A stretch of 64,000 nucleotides of DNA, from the NCBI RefSeq assembly GCF_036850765.1, contig NC_089493.1:16927632-16991631 (forward strand), in the 5' to 3' direction. Below are positions 11,911 through 23,147 of the stretch, piece after piece. Under the pieces are notes generated by a model. That model was not told the origin of the DNA. It searched no databases and saw nothing but the letters and a program-made list of their open reading frames with translations. The stretch comes from Saccopteryx bilineata (lineage: Eukaryota > Chordata > Mammalia > Chiroptera > Emballonuridae). The stretch's first letter is position 1, and every line of letters starts with the position of its first letter. Position numbers and translations under genes: made by a program.

Positions 11911-12389
11911 GAACTACTGTGAACTTACTGAAAATATGACCCAGTTATCTTTAACATGTGGCATTAAAAGGCAAAAGAATGTTGGTGCCCAGAAGAAATT
12001 CTCGCCCAGCAGTGAAGAGAATGCAGCAGCATTCAAAGATATGCAAATAAAGCATGTAGCATATGGTGAATTAAGGGCATAGCCTATGCAAATGAACATT
12101 GGAGTCCATTGGTGAAAGGCTTGACCACAGACCATTGTGGTCAAAGAGGGTGTACTTTGTTCAATGAATCATAAACCAGATTGTTTCCAAAGCATGAAAC
12201 CAAGACATTCTTAATAGCAGCCACCAAAACAATGATTCGAAACAGCTTCCAGATAGCACAAGGCATAAATGCAAATCATGGAGTTCATTTTATATTTCTT
12301 CTTTTCGTCATTGTACTCTGAGTATTTTCTCCCTCACTATCTTTCTCTTTCAACTTTTCAGCCACTCAACACTCTTTCTCAAAACTTGC
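11911..12389. other. Unassigned sequence
   Basis: Contains a 76-codon minus-strand ORF (11914-12144) rich in Phe, Cys and Ile without a domain. No repeat recognised. Confidence 0.4.
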
Positions 12390-12925
12390 TACCAGGGATA
12401 GAAGTAAGTGTAGAGGGGGAAGGGAGTGAAATGGGAATGGAAAGAGACTTTTCATGGGAGGTATGGGGGACATGATCCTGGGGGTAGTAGGTGTTAAATT
12501 GAGTGGGACACTTGAAACTATGTCAACACAATATATATATTTTTTATTATTAAGTGAGAAGCAAAGAGACAGATTCCTTCATGTAGCCCGACTGGGATCC
12601 ACACTGCAAACCCTTTTCCAGGCGATGCTCTGCCCATCTGGGGCCGCTGCTCCATTGCTTGGAAACTGAACTATATTAGCACTTGAGACAGGCCATGCTG
12701 CCATCCTCAGTGCCCAGGGCCAACTTGTTCGAACCACTCTTACCATGACTGCAGGAAGAGAAGAGTGAAAGAGAAGGAGAGGGGGAGGGGAGAGAAGCAG
12801 ATGGTTGCTTCTCTTGTGTGCCCTGACTAGAAAACAGATCTGGGACCTCCACACACTGGACCAACAGTCTACCAGTGAGCCAACTAGCCAGGGCTTAACA
12901 CAACAAATTAAAATTTTAAAAAATT
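12390..12925 (+). mobile_element. L1 3' end interrupted by a family C SINE
   Basis: Purine-rich sequence, then TAAATTGAGTGGGACACTTG and AAACTATGTCAACACAA up to 12531, resuming after the SINE as AACACAACAAATTAAAATTTTAAAAAA. Joined across the SINE this is the standard L1 terminal motif (CTATGTAAACACAATAAATTAAAA). Confidence 0.65.
12532..12896 (-). mobile_element. Family C SINE, antisense, in an L1 tail
   Basis: In reverse: AGTGAGAAGCAAAGAGACAG..GGATCCACACTGC..CTCTGCCCATCTGGGGCCGC..CTTCTCTTGTGTGCCCTGAC..GAGCCAACTAGCCAGGGC. AACACAA flanks it at 12525-12531 and 12897-12903, a short target duplication. The ORFs seen here on both strands are by-products of the SINE. Confidence 0.9.
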
Positions 12926-13466
12926 GCTATCAGGAAACTTGCCCAATATTTTTCAAATTTTTACTCATTTTTTTGAATACTATTTTCACTTTATTCTTTT
13001 AAATGTTCTCTTCATTCAGACAAGATTTACAGAACTGTCTGTACATATAGAGGTAGCCTAAGTACGTGTGGATAAGTTTTAAAGGGATTTTCTTTCATAT
13101 CTACACATAGTTTCACACACACACACACAAAAAAAAACATTTATATCTATGCTATCAAGTTTAATGTTATTATATTAATAACATCTAGCAGTTGATTTGG
13201 CTGGTTTTAAATCTCCTGTGTGTCCTATTAATCAATTGGTAAGGAGTTATTGTAATTTCTCAATAACTACCTATCTGTTCACTTGGATAATACAGAAAAG
13301 GTATATAATTTATTTCTATCAAGATAAATATTTAGTTCCTAACTTGGTATTTATGTTAGCCCAAAATATAATCTATTATACGTTTGGATGCTTAGAATTT
13401 ATCATATGATTCTTGGTGTTCAACAATAAAAACGTGTATATTTTTTATACATTTTAAATATTTGTG
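12926..13466. other. Unassigned AT-rich sequence with a short (CA)n
   Basis: A small CA run with an A stretch lies near 13112-13137. No other structure seen. Confidence 0.5.
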
Positions 13467-13778
13467 GTCTGACCAGGCAGTGGCATAGTAGATAGAGCAT
13501 CAGAACAGGACACAGAGGACCCAGGTTCAAAACCCCCAGGACGTCAACTTGAGCATGGACTTATCTGGTTTGAGCAAGGTTCACCAGCTTGAGCCCAAGG
13601 TCACTGACTTGAGCAAGGGGTCACTCAGTCGCTGTAGCCCCCTGGTCAAGGCACATATGAGAAAGCAATCAATGAACAACTAAGGTGCCGCAACAAAGAA
13701 TTGATGCTTCTCATCTCTCTCCTTCGTGTTTGTCCCTATTTATCCCTCTCTCTGACTCTCTCTCTGTCTGTCAAAAAA
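13467..13778 (+). mobile_element. Family A SINE, diverged
   Basis: GTCTGACCAGGCAGTGGCAT head (A box mutated to GTGGCATAGTAGATAGAGC), decayed B box GGTTCAAAACC, CAAGGCACATATGAGAAAGC body, CTCTCTGTCTGTC-A tail. TATTTGTG before and TATTTATG after suggest a drifted duplication. Confidence 0.9.
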
Positions 13779-13839
13779 CATATATTTATGTTGTGAAGTA
13801 GAGATGCCACAGAACTCCATGAAAAACATGCCTAAAAAT

Positions 13840-13970
13840 TGGGGAGAAGATGACTGTTCTTACTGTGTCATAGTTGGTGCACATGTTTACCCTTGTTTTA
13901 CAGATGAACAGATTAGGTTTATAAAGGGTAAGTAATTTGCTCGAGATCAGAATGCTTATAATTGGAGCAA
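13840..13970 (+). mobile_element. MIR fragment
   Basis: CTTGTTTTACAGATGAACAG..AAAGGGTAAGTAATTTGCTC..GAGATCAGAATGC matches the central MIR segment (TTTTACAGATGAGGAAACTGA..GTTAAGTAACTTGCCCAAGGTCA). Confidence 0.65.
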
Positions 13971-14859
13971 TCAGATGTTGAATAAAATCAGTCTCAAGCA
14001 GAAATACATGGTTTTTTTTCTGTATCATAATAGCCTTCGTTATAAGACAAAACCTTGCCCATAATTGCAAGTATACATAGCACAAACCTAAATTAAAAAA
14101 AAAAGATTGTTAAATACAAATGATGAAGAGCTCATATTACTTTGTACACACAAACACTCATAGATACATAAATTAAAGTATATGTAAACTTATTAGATAC
14201 ACAAATGTTTCCGGTCAATGATAATTGGTGGCATCCCAACTAGGATATTCTGACAATACTCAATCAAAACCGCAAAGCTATCTGTATTCTGCAAATCATT
14301 CCAACACAAAAAAACATAATACAAGTGAACACCTTTAACCTTTCATAGCAGTAGAATTACATTTTATTTCTAACAATGCCCACCAGGGGGTGCTGCCACA
14401 TTGACACTGGAGTATGGAAAACATTGGCTGTCCTGTCAGGTCAAATAAAATTCTAGCAATTAACCCTCTTTTCAAGAATCTATTTCTGTAGATAGCTTTT
14501 ATAAGATAGAAGTTATTCACAGATATTGGCTCAAAAATGACAATCTTGGAAAATATTTTTAGAATTGTAGGCCAACTGAAGTTTTTGCATTTTAATATTT
14601 TTTATAAAAGTATTCGGTTTCCAAATGTAAATTTGGATGAAACAATTCAGACATAAAAATGCTTTTTATCAAAAGTGATTGCTAATATGCACATGTCATA
14701 ACTCCACAGCTATTCTGAAGTTTCATATTTAATATAAAAATCACAGTCTAAATTTTTTATATAAAATGTTTACATAAATCTTGATTAAAGATATTTAGAA
14801 CCTGAGTTCTAACATTCATTAGTATTTATGAGGTAAAAATAAAGAAATTTAAAATTTTT
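13971..14859. other. Unassigned sequence holding the CTCF-like site
   Basis: No repeat or ORF of note. AT-rich apart from the short GC-richer patch around 14375-14410. Confidence 0.45.
14380..14394 (+). promoter_or_regulatory. CTCF-like binding motif
   Basis: CCACCAGGGGGTGCT differs from the CTCF core CCACNAGGGGGCGCT at one position, a C-to-T change at a CpG. It stands outside the recognised SINEs, in otherwise unassigned sequence. Occupancy cannot be judged from sequence. Confidence 0.5.
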
Positions 14860-15000
14860 ATTTATTAATTTCAGTGAGACAGGAAGGGAGAGAAAGAGAG
14901 AGAGAGAGCTATTCCTGTATGTGCTCTGATCGGGTATCAATCCAGCAACCTATGCACTTTGGGACTATGTTCTAACCAACCAATATATCTGATCAGGGCT
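14860..15000 (-). mobile_element. Family D (Ves-like) tRNA-derived SINE, antisense
   Basis: In reverse: TTCAGTGAGACAGGAAGGGA, (GA)n, CTATTCCTGTATGTGCTCTG, ATCAATCCAGCAACC, GTTCTAACCAACCAA and CTGATCAGGGCT. The complement gives a head of TTGGTTAGAACAT with a B box near GGATTGATACC, a tRNA-derived design different from families A-C. Only copy of this type that I see here. Confidence 0.75.
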
Positions 15001-17495
15001 AGATAGTATTTTTATTCAAGTAAAATACTAAGCAAAAATATGGAATTCTACTTAATGGCATTGACTGATAATGACTATTTAATGTTTAATTGAATCATTT
15101 ATATTTAAATATTTTCTATGCAGTAAAATACTACATTCAACAGGTCACAAGGTATTTTTATTATAAAAAACAATCTTAAAATAAACTAAATTTTAAAGAA
15201 CTACACTTTGATTGTATACGTCTGACTCAAATTTAAGATCTTCAACAAAGTCTATCTCCCTCTTCTTTTCATCAAAAATACTTTTACCCATGGAATTAAA
15301 AAAATTCAACCATAGGAAAAATCTATATTCTTCCATTTGTTAGTTGCAGAATCTTTTACTCAATCACTTCCAAGTTTGTTATAGTTAATCTGAGATGCCA
15401 AGTACACTCCAAAGTTGTGTTCTTAATTCTGAAAACAATATTCTCAGACAGAGAAGAAATATTCTTTGCTACAAGGTCTTTGAGTAGTTTTGCTTTCATT
15501 CTAAATAGTTGTCCTTATTAAAAATGTCTGAGAAATTACAGAACCTCTATCAATTCAGATTACCATGTTTTTAAGAGGTGAATGAAAAGGAGTTTATAGA
15601 AAGATTTTTTTCCATAATGTCAACCTCAAATGGGTCTAGGATTGTCTCCAACTGTTTATGGAATTCAATTATATTAAATTTCTACTCTGGATTTATTATT
15701 TAGCAATTTTTCCCATTTCTTTCCAAGCTTATGTATAAGTCCAGCTCTTCTTGCTACTTTAGATCCAAAATGTATTAACCTTTTAATCATTATCTTTATC
15801 ACATTAATTTACTCATAATTGTCTCTTTCAAGTTCAAAGAGATATTCGACATACTCATAATCAAACATTTAATGAAGAATTAGCATTCACTCAATTTAGA
15901 TCCTTCAAAATTTCATAGACTATAATCATATCATTTATCCTTCATTTTTTCAGAGGAGTCTTGTAAAATATCCAATTCTAATATCATGCGAATTCCTTGC
16001 TTCTATTGATGTGACAATGAATTAACAAATATTTATCAAGAGCCCGCTTTGACATTAACATTATACTGGAAGTCTGGGCATAGAAGGAATGTTTTCTGCC
16101 TCTTAGCCTTCCCCTGCCCAGCCTTTTATACATTTAAAGCTATTGGTTATAAGCTCCACCCAACCACTGAACCAATAGATAACCAAGACTAACAGTAGCT
16201 TATGTAACTTTATCCTCACCAGCAAGTGAGATTTAGAATTAATCTTGTCTCATATGCAGAATACAAGATGTCAAGGATGAGTCCCAATTTTGCCCTAGTT
16301 TTAGTAACGTGTCTACATCATTTGATAGTGTCTGCCATCTAGTTCATAAAATATGTATTCTTTTCACAGTTTTCAAAACTTCACATTCTCTGTTTTTCTC
16401 TTACTTCATGAGCTATTACTTCTCGGTCGTTCTGTTTTAGCATTTTCCTCTGCCTTAGCACTGAATAACAGAAAGCCCCAAGGACTGAGAGTATTCCCTT
16501 ATCCTCATCAAACATCAGTTCATCATATCTGAAAGAGATATTAAGTACAAGCATAATGGGAAATGGCGTTCTTATTACCAATTACATGCATTTTCTTATA
16601 TTATTTTTCACTAGACTTTTTATTTCATTATTCACATTAATTATTATCTCGTGTCTTCTTCAATATTGATAAAAATATGAATTGCATTCTCAGTGTGAGC
16701 ACTTTTTCATTTTCTACAGCAATTCAGTCTCTTCTCTTGGGTTGCTTAATTCTTCATCACAACAAATAATCTTGACCTTTATATCCCAGATACAGTCACA
16801 ATACAAAATAATTTTGGAGTAAAATGAGATCTTAGATCCCCTTTGGAAAACTCTAAGATGTTATGTAAGTCCATCTTGTCTTTTACATTATTTGTATAGG
16901 AGTACAAGCTTTTATGTTTTCTCTTCATATTAGTGGTTCAAGAAATTTTAAGCACAAAGATTATTTTTATTTTTTGTACCACCATTTTGAGCACAACTCC
17001 TTATGATGCTTGTAAAAGATATAGTTTCTTGACTCGCACAACTTAAACTTCCAAGGTTCCTTTGATTTTCATTGATGTAAGAGGTACAGACTCAGATGTC
17101 ATTGGATTATTTCTGTCTCACTGACTCTCAGCTTTGTTTTCTTTACATTTACTGTTGTCAGATAAAATGAAGTACTCTTTTATTTGAAATTCAAATAACA
17201 ATAAATAATGTTTTACTATAAGTGTGTCCCAAACTTTGCATGAGATGTGTCATGTTCATTTTTGTGTTTGATTTTGGTTTCTTAAATTTGGCAAACTTAC
17301 ATTCACATTAAATTTTTTTCAGGAAGGCTTTCTTCATTAGCTCACTCATACCAAAATCTTATATTCCCCAGATTAGCCACCCCACAGGAAAGAGAGATTT
17401 TCCATAAATTTTCTGAGTGAGTCTCATTGGTCTAAACTGAGTTAAAAACTTTAAACAGTGGCCATGACCTAGAAGATGGAATTCATTCATTTTTA
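15001..17495. other. Unassigned AT-rich sequence, minus strand with short coding-like runs
   Basis: No recognised transposable element in 2.5 kb, unusual for this window. The minus strand shows short open runs with charged residues between stops (about 15460-15600, 15690-15880 and 16381-16581), for example QRKMLKQNDREVIAHEVREK in the last. I could not match these to a family; a decayed processed pseudogene is possible but unproven. Confidence 0.3.
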
Positions 17496-17520
17496 ATTTT
17501 TTTTAATTTATTCATTTTAG

Positions 17521-17563
<43 letters not shown>

Positions 17564-17686
17564 GGAGAGGAGCAGGGAGCATCAACTCCCATATGTGCTT
17601 TGACCAGAAAAGTCCAGGGTTTCGAACTGGCGACCTCAGAATTTCCAGGTCAATGCTTTATCCACTGCATCATCACAGGTCAGGCC
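17496..17686 (-). mobile_element. Family B SINE, antisense, with (GA)n
   Basis: TTATTCATTTTAGAGAGGAG, (GA)n at about 17525-17562, GAGCATCAACTCCCATATGT, GTTTCGAACTGGCGACCTCA and TTTATCCACTGCATCATCAC..AGGTCAGGC form the reverse of the family B consensus. Flanks TTCATTTTT and CTCATTTTT are a likely duplication. Confidence 0.92.
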
Positions 17687-17943
17687 CACTCATTTTTTTA
17701 GGTCTGTATAGTGGGCTACCTAAAAGTAAGAAAGTATGAGTATGTCAGCATCACCAAGCCATATGTACTAGGAGTCATTGAGGAACTATGGCCAAATGAA
17801 AAACTAACAAACACAGAGGACATATATATTAGACAAGAAAAAGAAAAATATGACCTGCAATGATTTCTTTTAATGTGGCTCTACTTTTGATATACTTAAT
17901 TTATAATGATAACAATGTGTACTATAAATTTAGGTATATTTTT

Positions 17944-18284
17944 ATTAATTTTTTTTTTACAGAGAATCAGAGAGAGGGATAGACAGGGACAGACAGACAG
18001 GAACAGAGAGATGAGAAGGCATCCATCATTAGTTTTTGGTTGCACATTGCAACACCTTAATTGTTCATTGATTGCCTTCTCATACGTGCCTTGACCGTGG
18101 GCCTTCAGCAGACTGAGTAACCCCTTGCTTGAGCCAGTCACCTTGGGCTCAAGCTGGTGAACTTTTGCTCAAACCAGATGAGCCCTTGCTCAAGCTGACA
18201 ATCTCGGGGTCTCGAACCTGGATCTTCCGCATCCTAGTCTGACTCTCTATCCACTGCGCCACCAACGCCTAGTCAGGCAATTTT
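17944..18284 (-). mobile_element. Family A SINE, antisense, 11 bp target duplication
   Basis: Poly-T, then ACAGAGAATCAGAGAGAGGG..AATTGTTCATTGATTGC..TACGTGCCTTGACCGTGG..GGGTCTCGAACCTGG..CTATCCACTGCGCCACC..CTAGTCAGG. GGTATATTTTT is exact at 17933-17943 and 18285-18295. Confidence 0.95.
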
Positions 18285-18439
18285 GGTATATTTTTAAAAG
18301 ATGTTTATTTTATCAGCCACAACTAATTCACTCTTTATGTTTTCTTGGGCATGACTAGACCTCATATGTATAAAGGAGTAGGGTTTAACAGGCATCTTGC
18401 AGTAACTGCACAGCAGAGGAAGAAGTTGAGAGTTTCTGT

Positions 18440-18662
18440 TAGGAAATTAAGAAGTATTTGTTGCCAGTTACAAAAATAGTCATGGGGATGTTAAGTACAG
18501 CATAGGGAATATAGTCAATAAGACTGTAGTAACATGTATGGTGCCAGGTGACTATTGGACTTATAAGGGTGATCACATTGTAAGGTATATAAATGTCTAA
18601 TCACTACATCTGAAACTAAAGTGATATTATATGTCAACTGTAATTGAAAAATAAATTTACAG
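18440..18662 (+). mobile_element. Older L1 3' UTR fragment
   Basis: GTCATGGGGATGTTAAGTAC, AGCATAGGGAATATAGTCAA, ATTGTAAGGTATATAAATGT and CATCTGAAACTAAAGTGATA then TGTCAACTGTAATTGAAAAA follow the 3' end of mid-age mammalian L1s (L1MA-like). Confidence 0.7.
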
Positions 18663-18684
18663 GAAGAAAAGAACGTTTGGGTTA

Positions 18685-18845
18685 GACAGACCTGAATTAA
18701 GGTTTTATCTCTCTCTTATGCCTCTGAACAAAGTAATTCAACTCTATAAGAATTGTGGACTACAATTTCAAATTTTAATAATGTACTTTGTTGGGTTATT
18801 TGAATGATTAAATAAAATAAAATATGTTATAAATGTAGCATATGT
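18685..18845 (-). mobile_element. MIR fragment
   Basis: Reads like the reverse of MIR: AGACCTGAATTAAGG, TGAACAAAGTAATTCAACTC, GTTATTTGAATGATTAAATA and ATGTAGCATATGTACCTGG. Diverged. Confidence 0.5.
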
Positions 18846-19900
18846 ACCTGGAATATTGTAATTTTTCAAAATGTTATTTATATTAACAGCAACAATCTTA
18901 AAATGATTTTTCAAGTGGTAATCTTGGCTTTTTCATTTCCATGCTTCAAAATATTTTTATATGTTCATTGTTATTAAGTTTTACTTAGGTCTATGACTTC
19001 CAGATTTTAATTCTTTGTGATCATTATTCATTGGTGCTTTTCCCAAAATTTTCATGTGAATTTATTTTTATGTCTGCTAAGTCCATCTTGTGCTCATGTA
19101 AGGGATTTTTGAATCACAATTCAAGGCTTTTAAAAATTTTATTCTTCTTAAATTTCAAAACTCTACTTCTTTCCAAATCTTGGCCTGCCTTTACCTCATT
19201 CTTTGTTGTAGACGCTTAGAGGGCCAGATCTTGATGGATTTTCTCTGATTAAACTTAAATCCATTTCTTGACAAAATGATTTTGGTTATTTTTACTATTC
19301 TTTCCCAAAACATAAATATCACTTATTTTCTATGGCTGAGATCCTGGTATATCTGCCAGTATCTTTCTCAGAACTTAGCATTTTTTTTCACCCAGAACAA
19401 TACATGTTCAATTGCAAGTTTAGAAATTTTAATGAGAATTTTGCTTTTATCAGATAAATTATAAACTGTTTTATATAATCAATTTGAGCATTATTTCATA
19501 GGGAAATAACCATATGCTAAGAAGATAACATATAAATGTTTGTTTGTTATATTTATTTTAATGAGGATAAAGGAAATGTGCCTATACTTAAATCTTTATC
19601 TGATGTCAATCTAATAGAGTTAAATTAATACAAGGTAAACAGAGAAATAGATAAAAATTTTATGTTTAAGTCATTTAATATACACAAAAATACATGTAAT
19701 AAAAATTCTTAACCAAATGACAGAGATCTTAAAGGAGTTCTGAGGGTCATGTTTTGTATCCATACAAGCTGATTAACATTGCCAAATTTGTTTTTCTGGG
19801 ACTAACAAAGATATTCGTATTGGCATGAAGTATACCTCACTCAGAACTTCAAGTCTTCAGAAATTAAAACATAGTTTATCCTCATAAAAATTGCTGATGA
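18846..19900. other. Unassigned AT-rich sequence
   Basis: T-rich, with short meaningless ORFs. No family recognised. Confidence 0.45.
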
Positions 19901-20270
19901 GGCCCTGGCTGGTTGGCTCAGCAGTAGAGTGTTAGCCCGGTATATGGAGGTCCTTGGTTCAATTCATGGCCAGGGCACACAGGAGAGGTGCCAATCTACT
20001 TCTCCACCCTCCTCCCTCTCCTTTCCCTCTATGTCTCCCTTCCCCTCCTGTAGCCAAGGCTCCATTGGGGGCAAAGTTGGCCTGGGTGCTGAGGATGGCC
20101 CTATGGCCTCTGCCTCAGGTGCTAGAATGGCTCCAGCTACAACAGAGCAACACCCCAGATGGACAGAGCATCACCCCTGGTGGGCATGCCGGGTGGATCC
20201 TTGTGGGGCACATGTGAGAGTCTGTCTGTCTGCCTCCCCCTGCTTCTCATTAAGGAAAAATACCAAAAAG
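19901..20270 (+). mobile_element. Family C SINE
   Basis: GGCCCTGGCTGGTTGGCTCA, A-box-like GCAGTAGAGTG, B box GGTTCAATTC, CCAAGGCTCCATTGGGGGCA, GGATGGCCCTATGGCCTCTG and a GAAAAATACCAAAAAG tail. The 116- and 87-codon ORFs inside are ordinary for this GC-rich SINE and are not genes. Confidence 0.92.
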
Positions 20271-20773
20271 AAATGCTAAAGAACTTCTGGAAAATGTCTA
20301 AAGTGCGATGCTATGGAAAATGCAAATGATACAAAATCTGAAATCTCGTTTTTGCAACTATATACTAATGTTTAATTCTTAACCTTGGGCAAATTATTTG
20401 CTCATTTGATGAACTGTTAACAATAAAGTAGATTCAAATTCATCACTCATTATATTAGTTGGATAAGTTATTTTTCTTTTCTGAACCTTGTTTCCTGTAA
20501 GCATAAAATACATAAAAATTTAAATTCAGGACTATGAATAAAATGTAATGAAATTATATAAAGCTTTGTACATAATGTTTCCTATATATTATATATGTAT
20601 ATAATATTTGTTTCTTCAATTTCTTAACCAACATCAATGGGATTTTTGTGAAAACAGCTATGTGTTAGATCTCAGAACTTTGTTGATAAGATGATGCATA
20701 TTTAAGAATTTGCCAAATTCAACTGCTAGTTTTACTATTAAAATACTATTAATCATTGTTACTGATATTACAA
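20271..20773. other. Unassigned AT-rich sequence
   Basis: Possible faint MIR trace near 20370-20410 (TAACCTTGGGCAAATTATTT) but too weak to call. An AT dinucleotide patch lies near 20584-20610. Confidence 0.4.
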
Positions 20774-20965
20774 TTACTCTTTTTTTATTGATTTTATTGG
20801 GGTGACATTGGTTCACAAAAACATACTGGTTCCAAGTGAGCAGCTCAACAGAACACCATCTGCCCACTGCATCGTGCACTCATCCCCCAAAGTAAAATTT
20901 CTTTTCTTCTCAGTTTATCTCCTCTTTGCCTACTTCCACCCTTTCCCCTTCCTATCACCACATTG
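20774..20965 (-). mobile_element. L1 3' end, antisense
   Basis: TTTATTGATTTTATTGGGGT, GACATTGGTTCACAAAAACA, GAACACCATCTGCCCACTGC and ATCGTGCACTCATCCCCCAA followed by a pyrimidine-rich stretch is the reverse of a bat-type L1 3' UTR subfamily. Truncated after about 190 bp. Confidence 0.8.
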
Positions 20966-21315
20966 TAACCAATAGGAACAGAGCTGAAAAAATGCTTCAC
21001 TGGGAATAAGGCAGTCTTAGGTCTATTTTGTTATTAGCTTATCTAACAGTGATTAATAACATTATATAAAGGATTCTATTTATCCTCTGTGTCACTCAGT
21101 TATTCTTTCATTATTATTTTACATAAATATTTTAAATATGTATGCTTATATATGAATATAACTAGATATTATTATAGTCTATAAATTCTCTTTGAATTCT
21201 GACATATTATAAGTAAGGCATTCGATATGACTGACATCTGACACTGTCCATGGCCAGCACTCAGGAGGAGACCTTTCTAAACATGACACTTGCCTACAGA
21301 GGGTATTTACAGTCT
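20966..21315. other. Unassigned sequence
   Basis: AT-rich, nothing recognised. Confidence 0.45.
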
Positions 21316-21726
21316 CTGCTGGCCCTGGCCGGTTGGCTCAGCGGTAGAGTGTCAGCCTGGCGTACAGGGGACCCGGGTTCGATTCCCAGCCAGGGCACAT
21401 GGGAGAAGCACCCATTTGCTTCTCCACCCTCCCCCCCTTCCTCTCTGTCTCTCTCTTCCCCTCCCGCAGCTAAGGCTCCATTGGAGGAGAATGGCCTGGG
21501 CGCTGGGGATGGCTCCTTGGCCTCTGCCCCAGGCGCTAGAGTGGCTCTGGTCTCGGCAGAGCATCACCCCCTGGTGGGCACAGCATCGCCCCTGGTGGGC
21601 GTGCCAGGTGGATCCCTGTCGGGCACATGCGGGAGTCTGTCTGACTGTCTCTCCCCGTTTCCAGCTTCAGAAAAATACAACAACAACAAAAAAAAACCAA
21701 ACAAACAAACAAACAAAAAAACAACA
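21316..21726 (+). mobile_element. Family C SINE, well preserved
   Basis: GGCCCTGGCCGGTTGGCTCA head at 21321, A box CAGCGGTAGAGTG and perfect B box GGGTTCGATTCCC, then the full family C body. The tail is a mixed (CAA)n/(CAAA)n run. TACAGTCT at 21308-21315 and 21727-21734 is the likely target duplication. ORFs of 190 and 148 codons run through it but are SINE artefacts. It also carries CCCCCTGGTGGGC, the reverse of a CTCF-like core. Confidence 0.95.
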
Positions 21727-21734
21727 TACAGTCT

Positions 21735-22583
21735 AGTTTCAGCAGTCCTCCCTTGCTCCTCATTAACAGAAACTAACAGACCCAAGTCAATGGCTGCTAG
21801 AAAGTTCTGCCAGGTCAGTTGAAGTTTTTCTTTCTAAAATCCCAGTTTATAATTCTTGATTTTTCTGTTTTTGACATTTAAACATTTTGTTTTATTTTAT
21901 AAAAATAAAAATACTTATCAGTGACTCTGTGTCTTGCTATATAGTAATATTTTACAATCTGCTCAATGTTAATTTCCTGTTGTTTCTCATGTATATTTGA
22001 AATGTTCTTGGATATTGATTATGTGCAATGCAATGCACTTATAATGCAACAAGAATACACTGCCTTCACAGAAATGCAAGTCAGTGCCATTTTGTGAGTT
22101 GATCTAGTGTAGCCTTTGGCAGTCTCTCACTAAAAATCCCAATTTTTAGTCATGTATAACATCAGCAAATAGGACTTCAGAGGGAGTAATACCATCTGTT
22201 GTCATAAAGAGTGACATTGCCCAAGGTTAGGCCAGACATGCAAAAACCCTTTCATCTTCAGTATTTCTTTGTTTCTCTCTGTTTACTATGGACTTGTCTA
22301 GTTGAGTTGATGAAAAGTATGCAAAGATCGATTTGGATTCAATCCAAACCCTAGTGAAAAAGCTGCGAATCAACTGAAGGAAGTACTGACTTCTCAATTC
22401 TTGTTCCTTTTTGTCTGTGGTGTGATAACATCGTGTATGTACATAAGGATTTATTATTGTAATTCCAAAACTTGTAAAAGTCTTTTCTGTCCTCAGAAAA
22501 ACTCAGTTAGATCTCTTTATTCATGTTCTGAAAGAAGTAAGTACTAAAAAGATAGTCAGCAATACAAAGTCTGAGACAAATTT
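21735..22583. other. Unassigned sequence
   Basis: No repeat or coding signal recognised. Confidence 0.45.
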
Positions 22584-23138
22584 TTTTTAATAATTTTATT
22601 TTTTTAATGGGATGACATCAATAAATCAGGATACATATATTCAAAGATAACATATCCAGGTTATCTTGTTGTTCAGTTATGTTGCATACCCATCACCCAA
22701 AGTCAGATTGTCCTCTGTCACCTTCTATCTAGTTTTCTTTGTGCCCCTCCCCCTCCCCCTTGCCCTCTCCCTCTGCCCCCTCCCCCCGTAACCACCACAC
22801 TCTTATCAATGTCTCTTAGTCTCACTTTTATGTTCCACCTACGTATGGAATAATGCAGTTCCTGGTTTTTTCTGATTTACTTATTTCACTTCGTATAATG
22901 TTATCAAGATCCCACCATTTTGCGATGTCATCATTTCTTATGGCTGAGTAGTATTCCATAGTGTATATGTGCCACACCTTCTTTATCCAATCATCTATTG
23001 ACGGGCTTTTTGGTTGTTTCCATGTCCTGGCCACTGTGAACAATGCTGTAATAAACATGGGGCTGCATGTGTCTTTACGTATCAATGTTTCTGAGTTTTT
23101 GGGGTATATACCCAGTAGAGGGATTGCTGGGTCATAAG
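22584..23138 (-). mobile_element. Young 5'-truncated L1, antisense, 9 bp target duplication
   Basis: From the plus strand: T-rich start, GGGATGACATCAATAAATCA, GATAACATATCCAGGTTATC, a polypyrimidine tract (22740-22795), then the end of ORF2 to 23138. GACAAATTT flanks it at 22575-22583 and 23139-23147. Few changes from the related copy at 9385, so comparatively recent. Confidence 0.93.
22828..23138 (-). pseudogene. L1 ORF2 C-terminal fragment (endonuclease/reverse-transcriptase protein tail)
   Basis: The minus-strand frame is open to the stop at 22828 and encodes the cysteine-rich C-terminal region of L1 ORF2p; WHIYTMEYYSAIRNDDIAKW is the hallmark end segment (family: ..YNGILFSHKKEWNL and MEYYSAIK variants). 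The 5' truncation removes endonuclease and reverse transcriptase domains, so it is non-functional. Any protein start inside is accidental. Confidence 0.9.
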
Positions 23139-23147
23139 GACAAATTT

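Noticed and set aside
15460..16581. Naming a specific parent gene for the minus-strand shreds
   Set aside because: The peptide pieces do not match any family I can recognise with confidence; naming one would be invention.
21321..21392. tRNA gene (A and B boxes with GGTTCGATTCC)
   Set aside because: The boxes belong to the tRNA-derived head of a SINE; no proper cloverleaf acceptor stem or terminator, and the same head is repeated through the window.
21250..21822. 190-codon ORF, with overlapping 148-codon ORF
   Set aside because: It runs through a family C SINE. The same reading frames recur in the other copies (19929, 42678, 56775), so the openness reflects GC-rich repeat sequence, not a gene.
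22828..23085. 85-codon minus-strand ORF as a host gene
   Set aside because: It is the end of L1 ORF2 in a 5'-truncated insertion with a target duplication.
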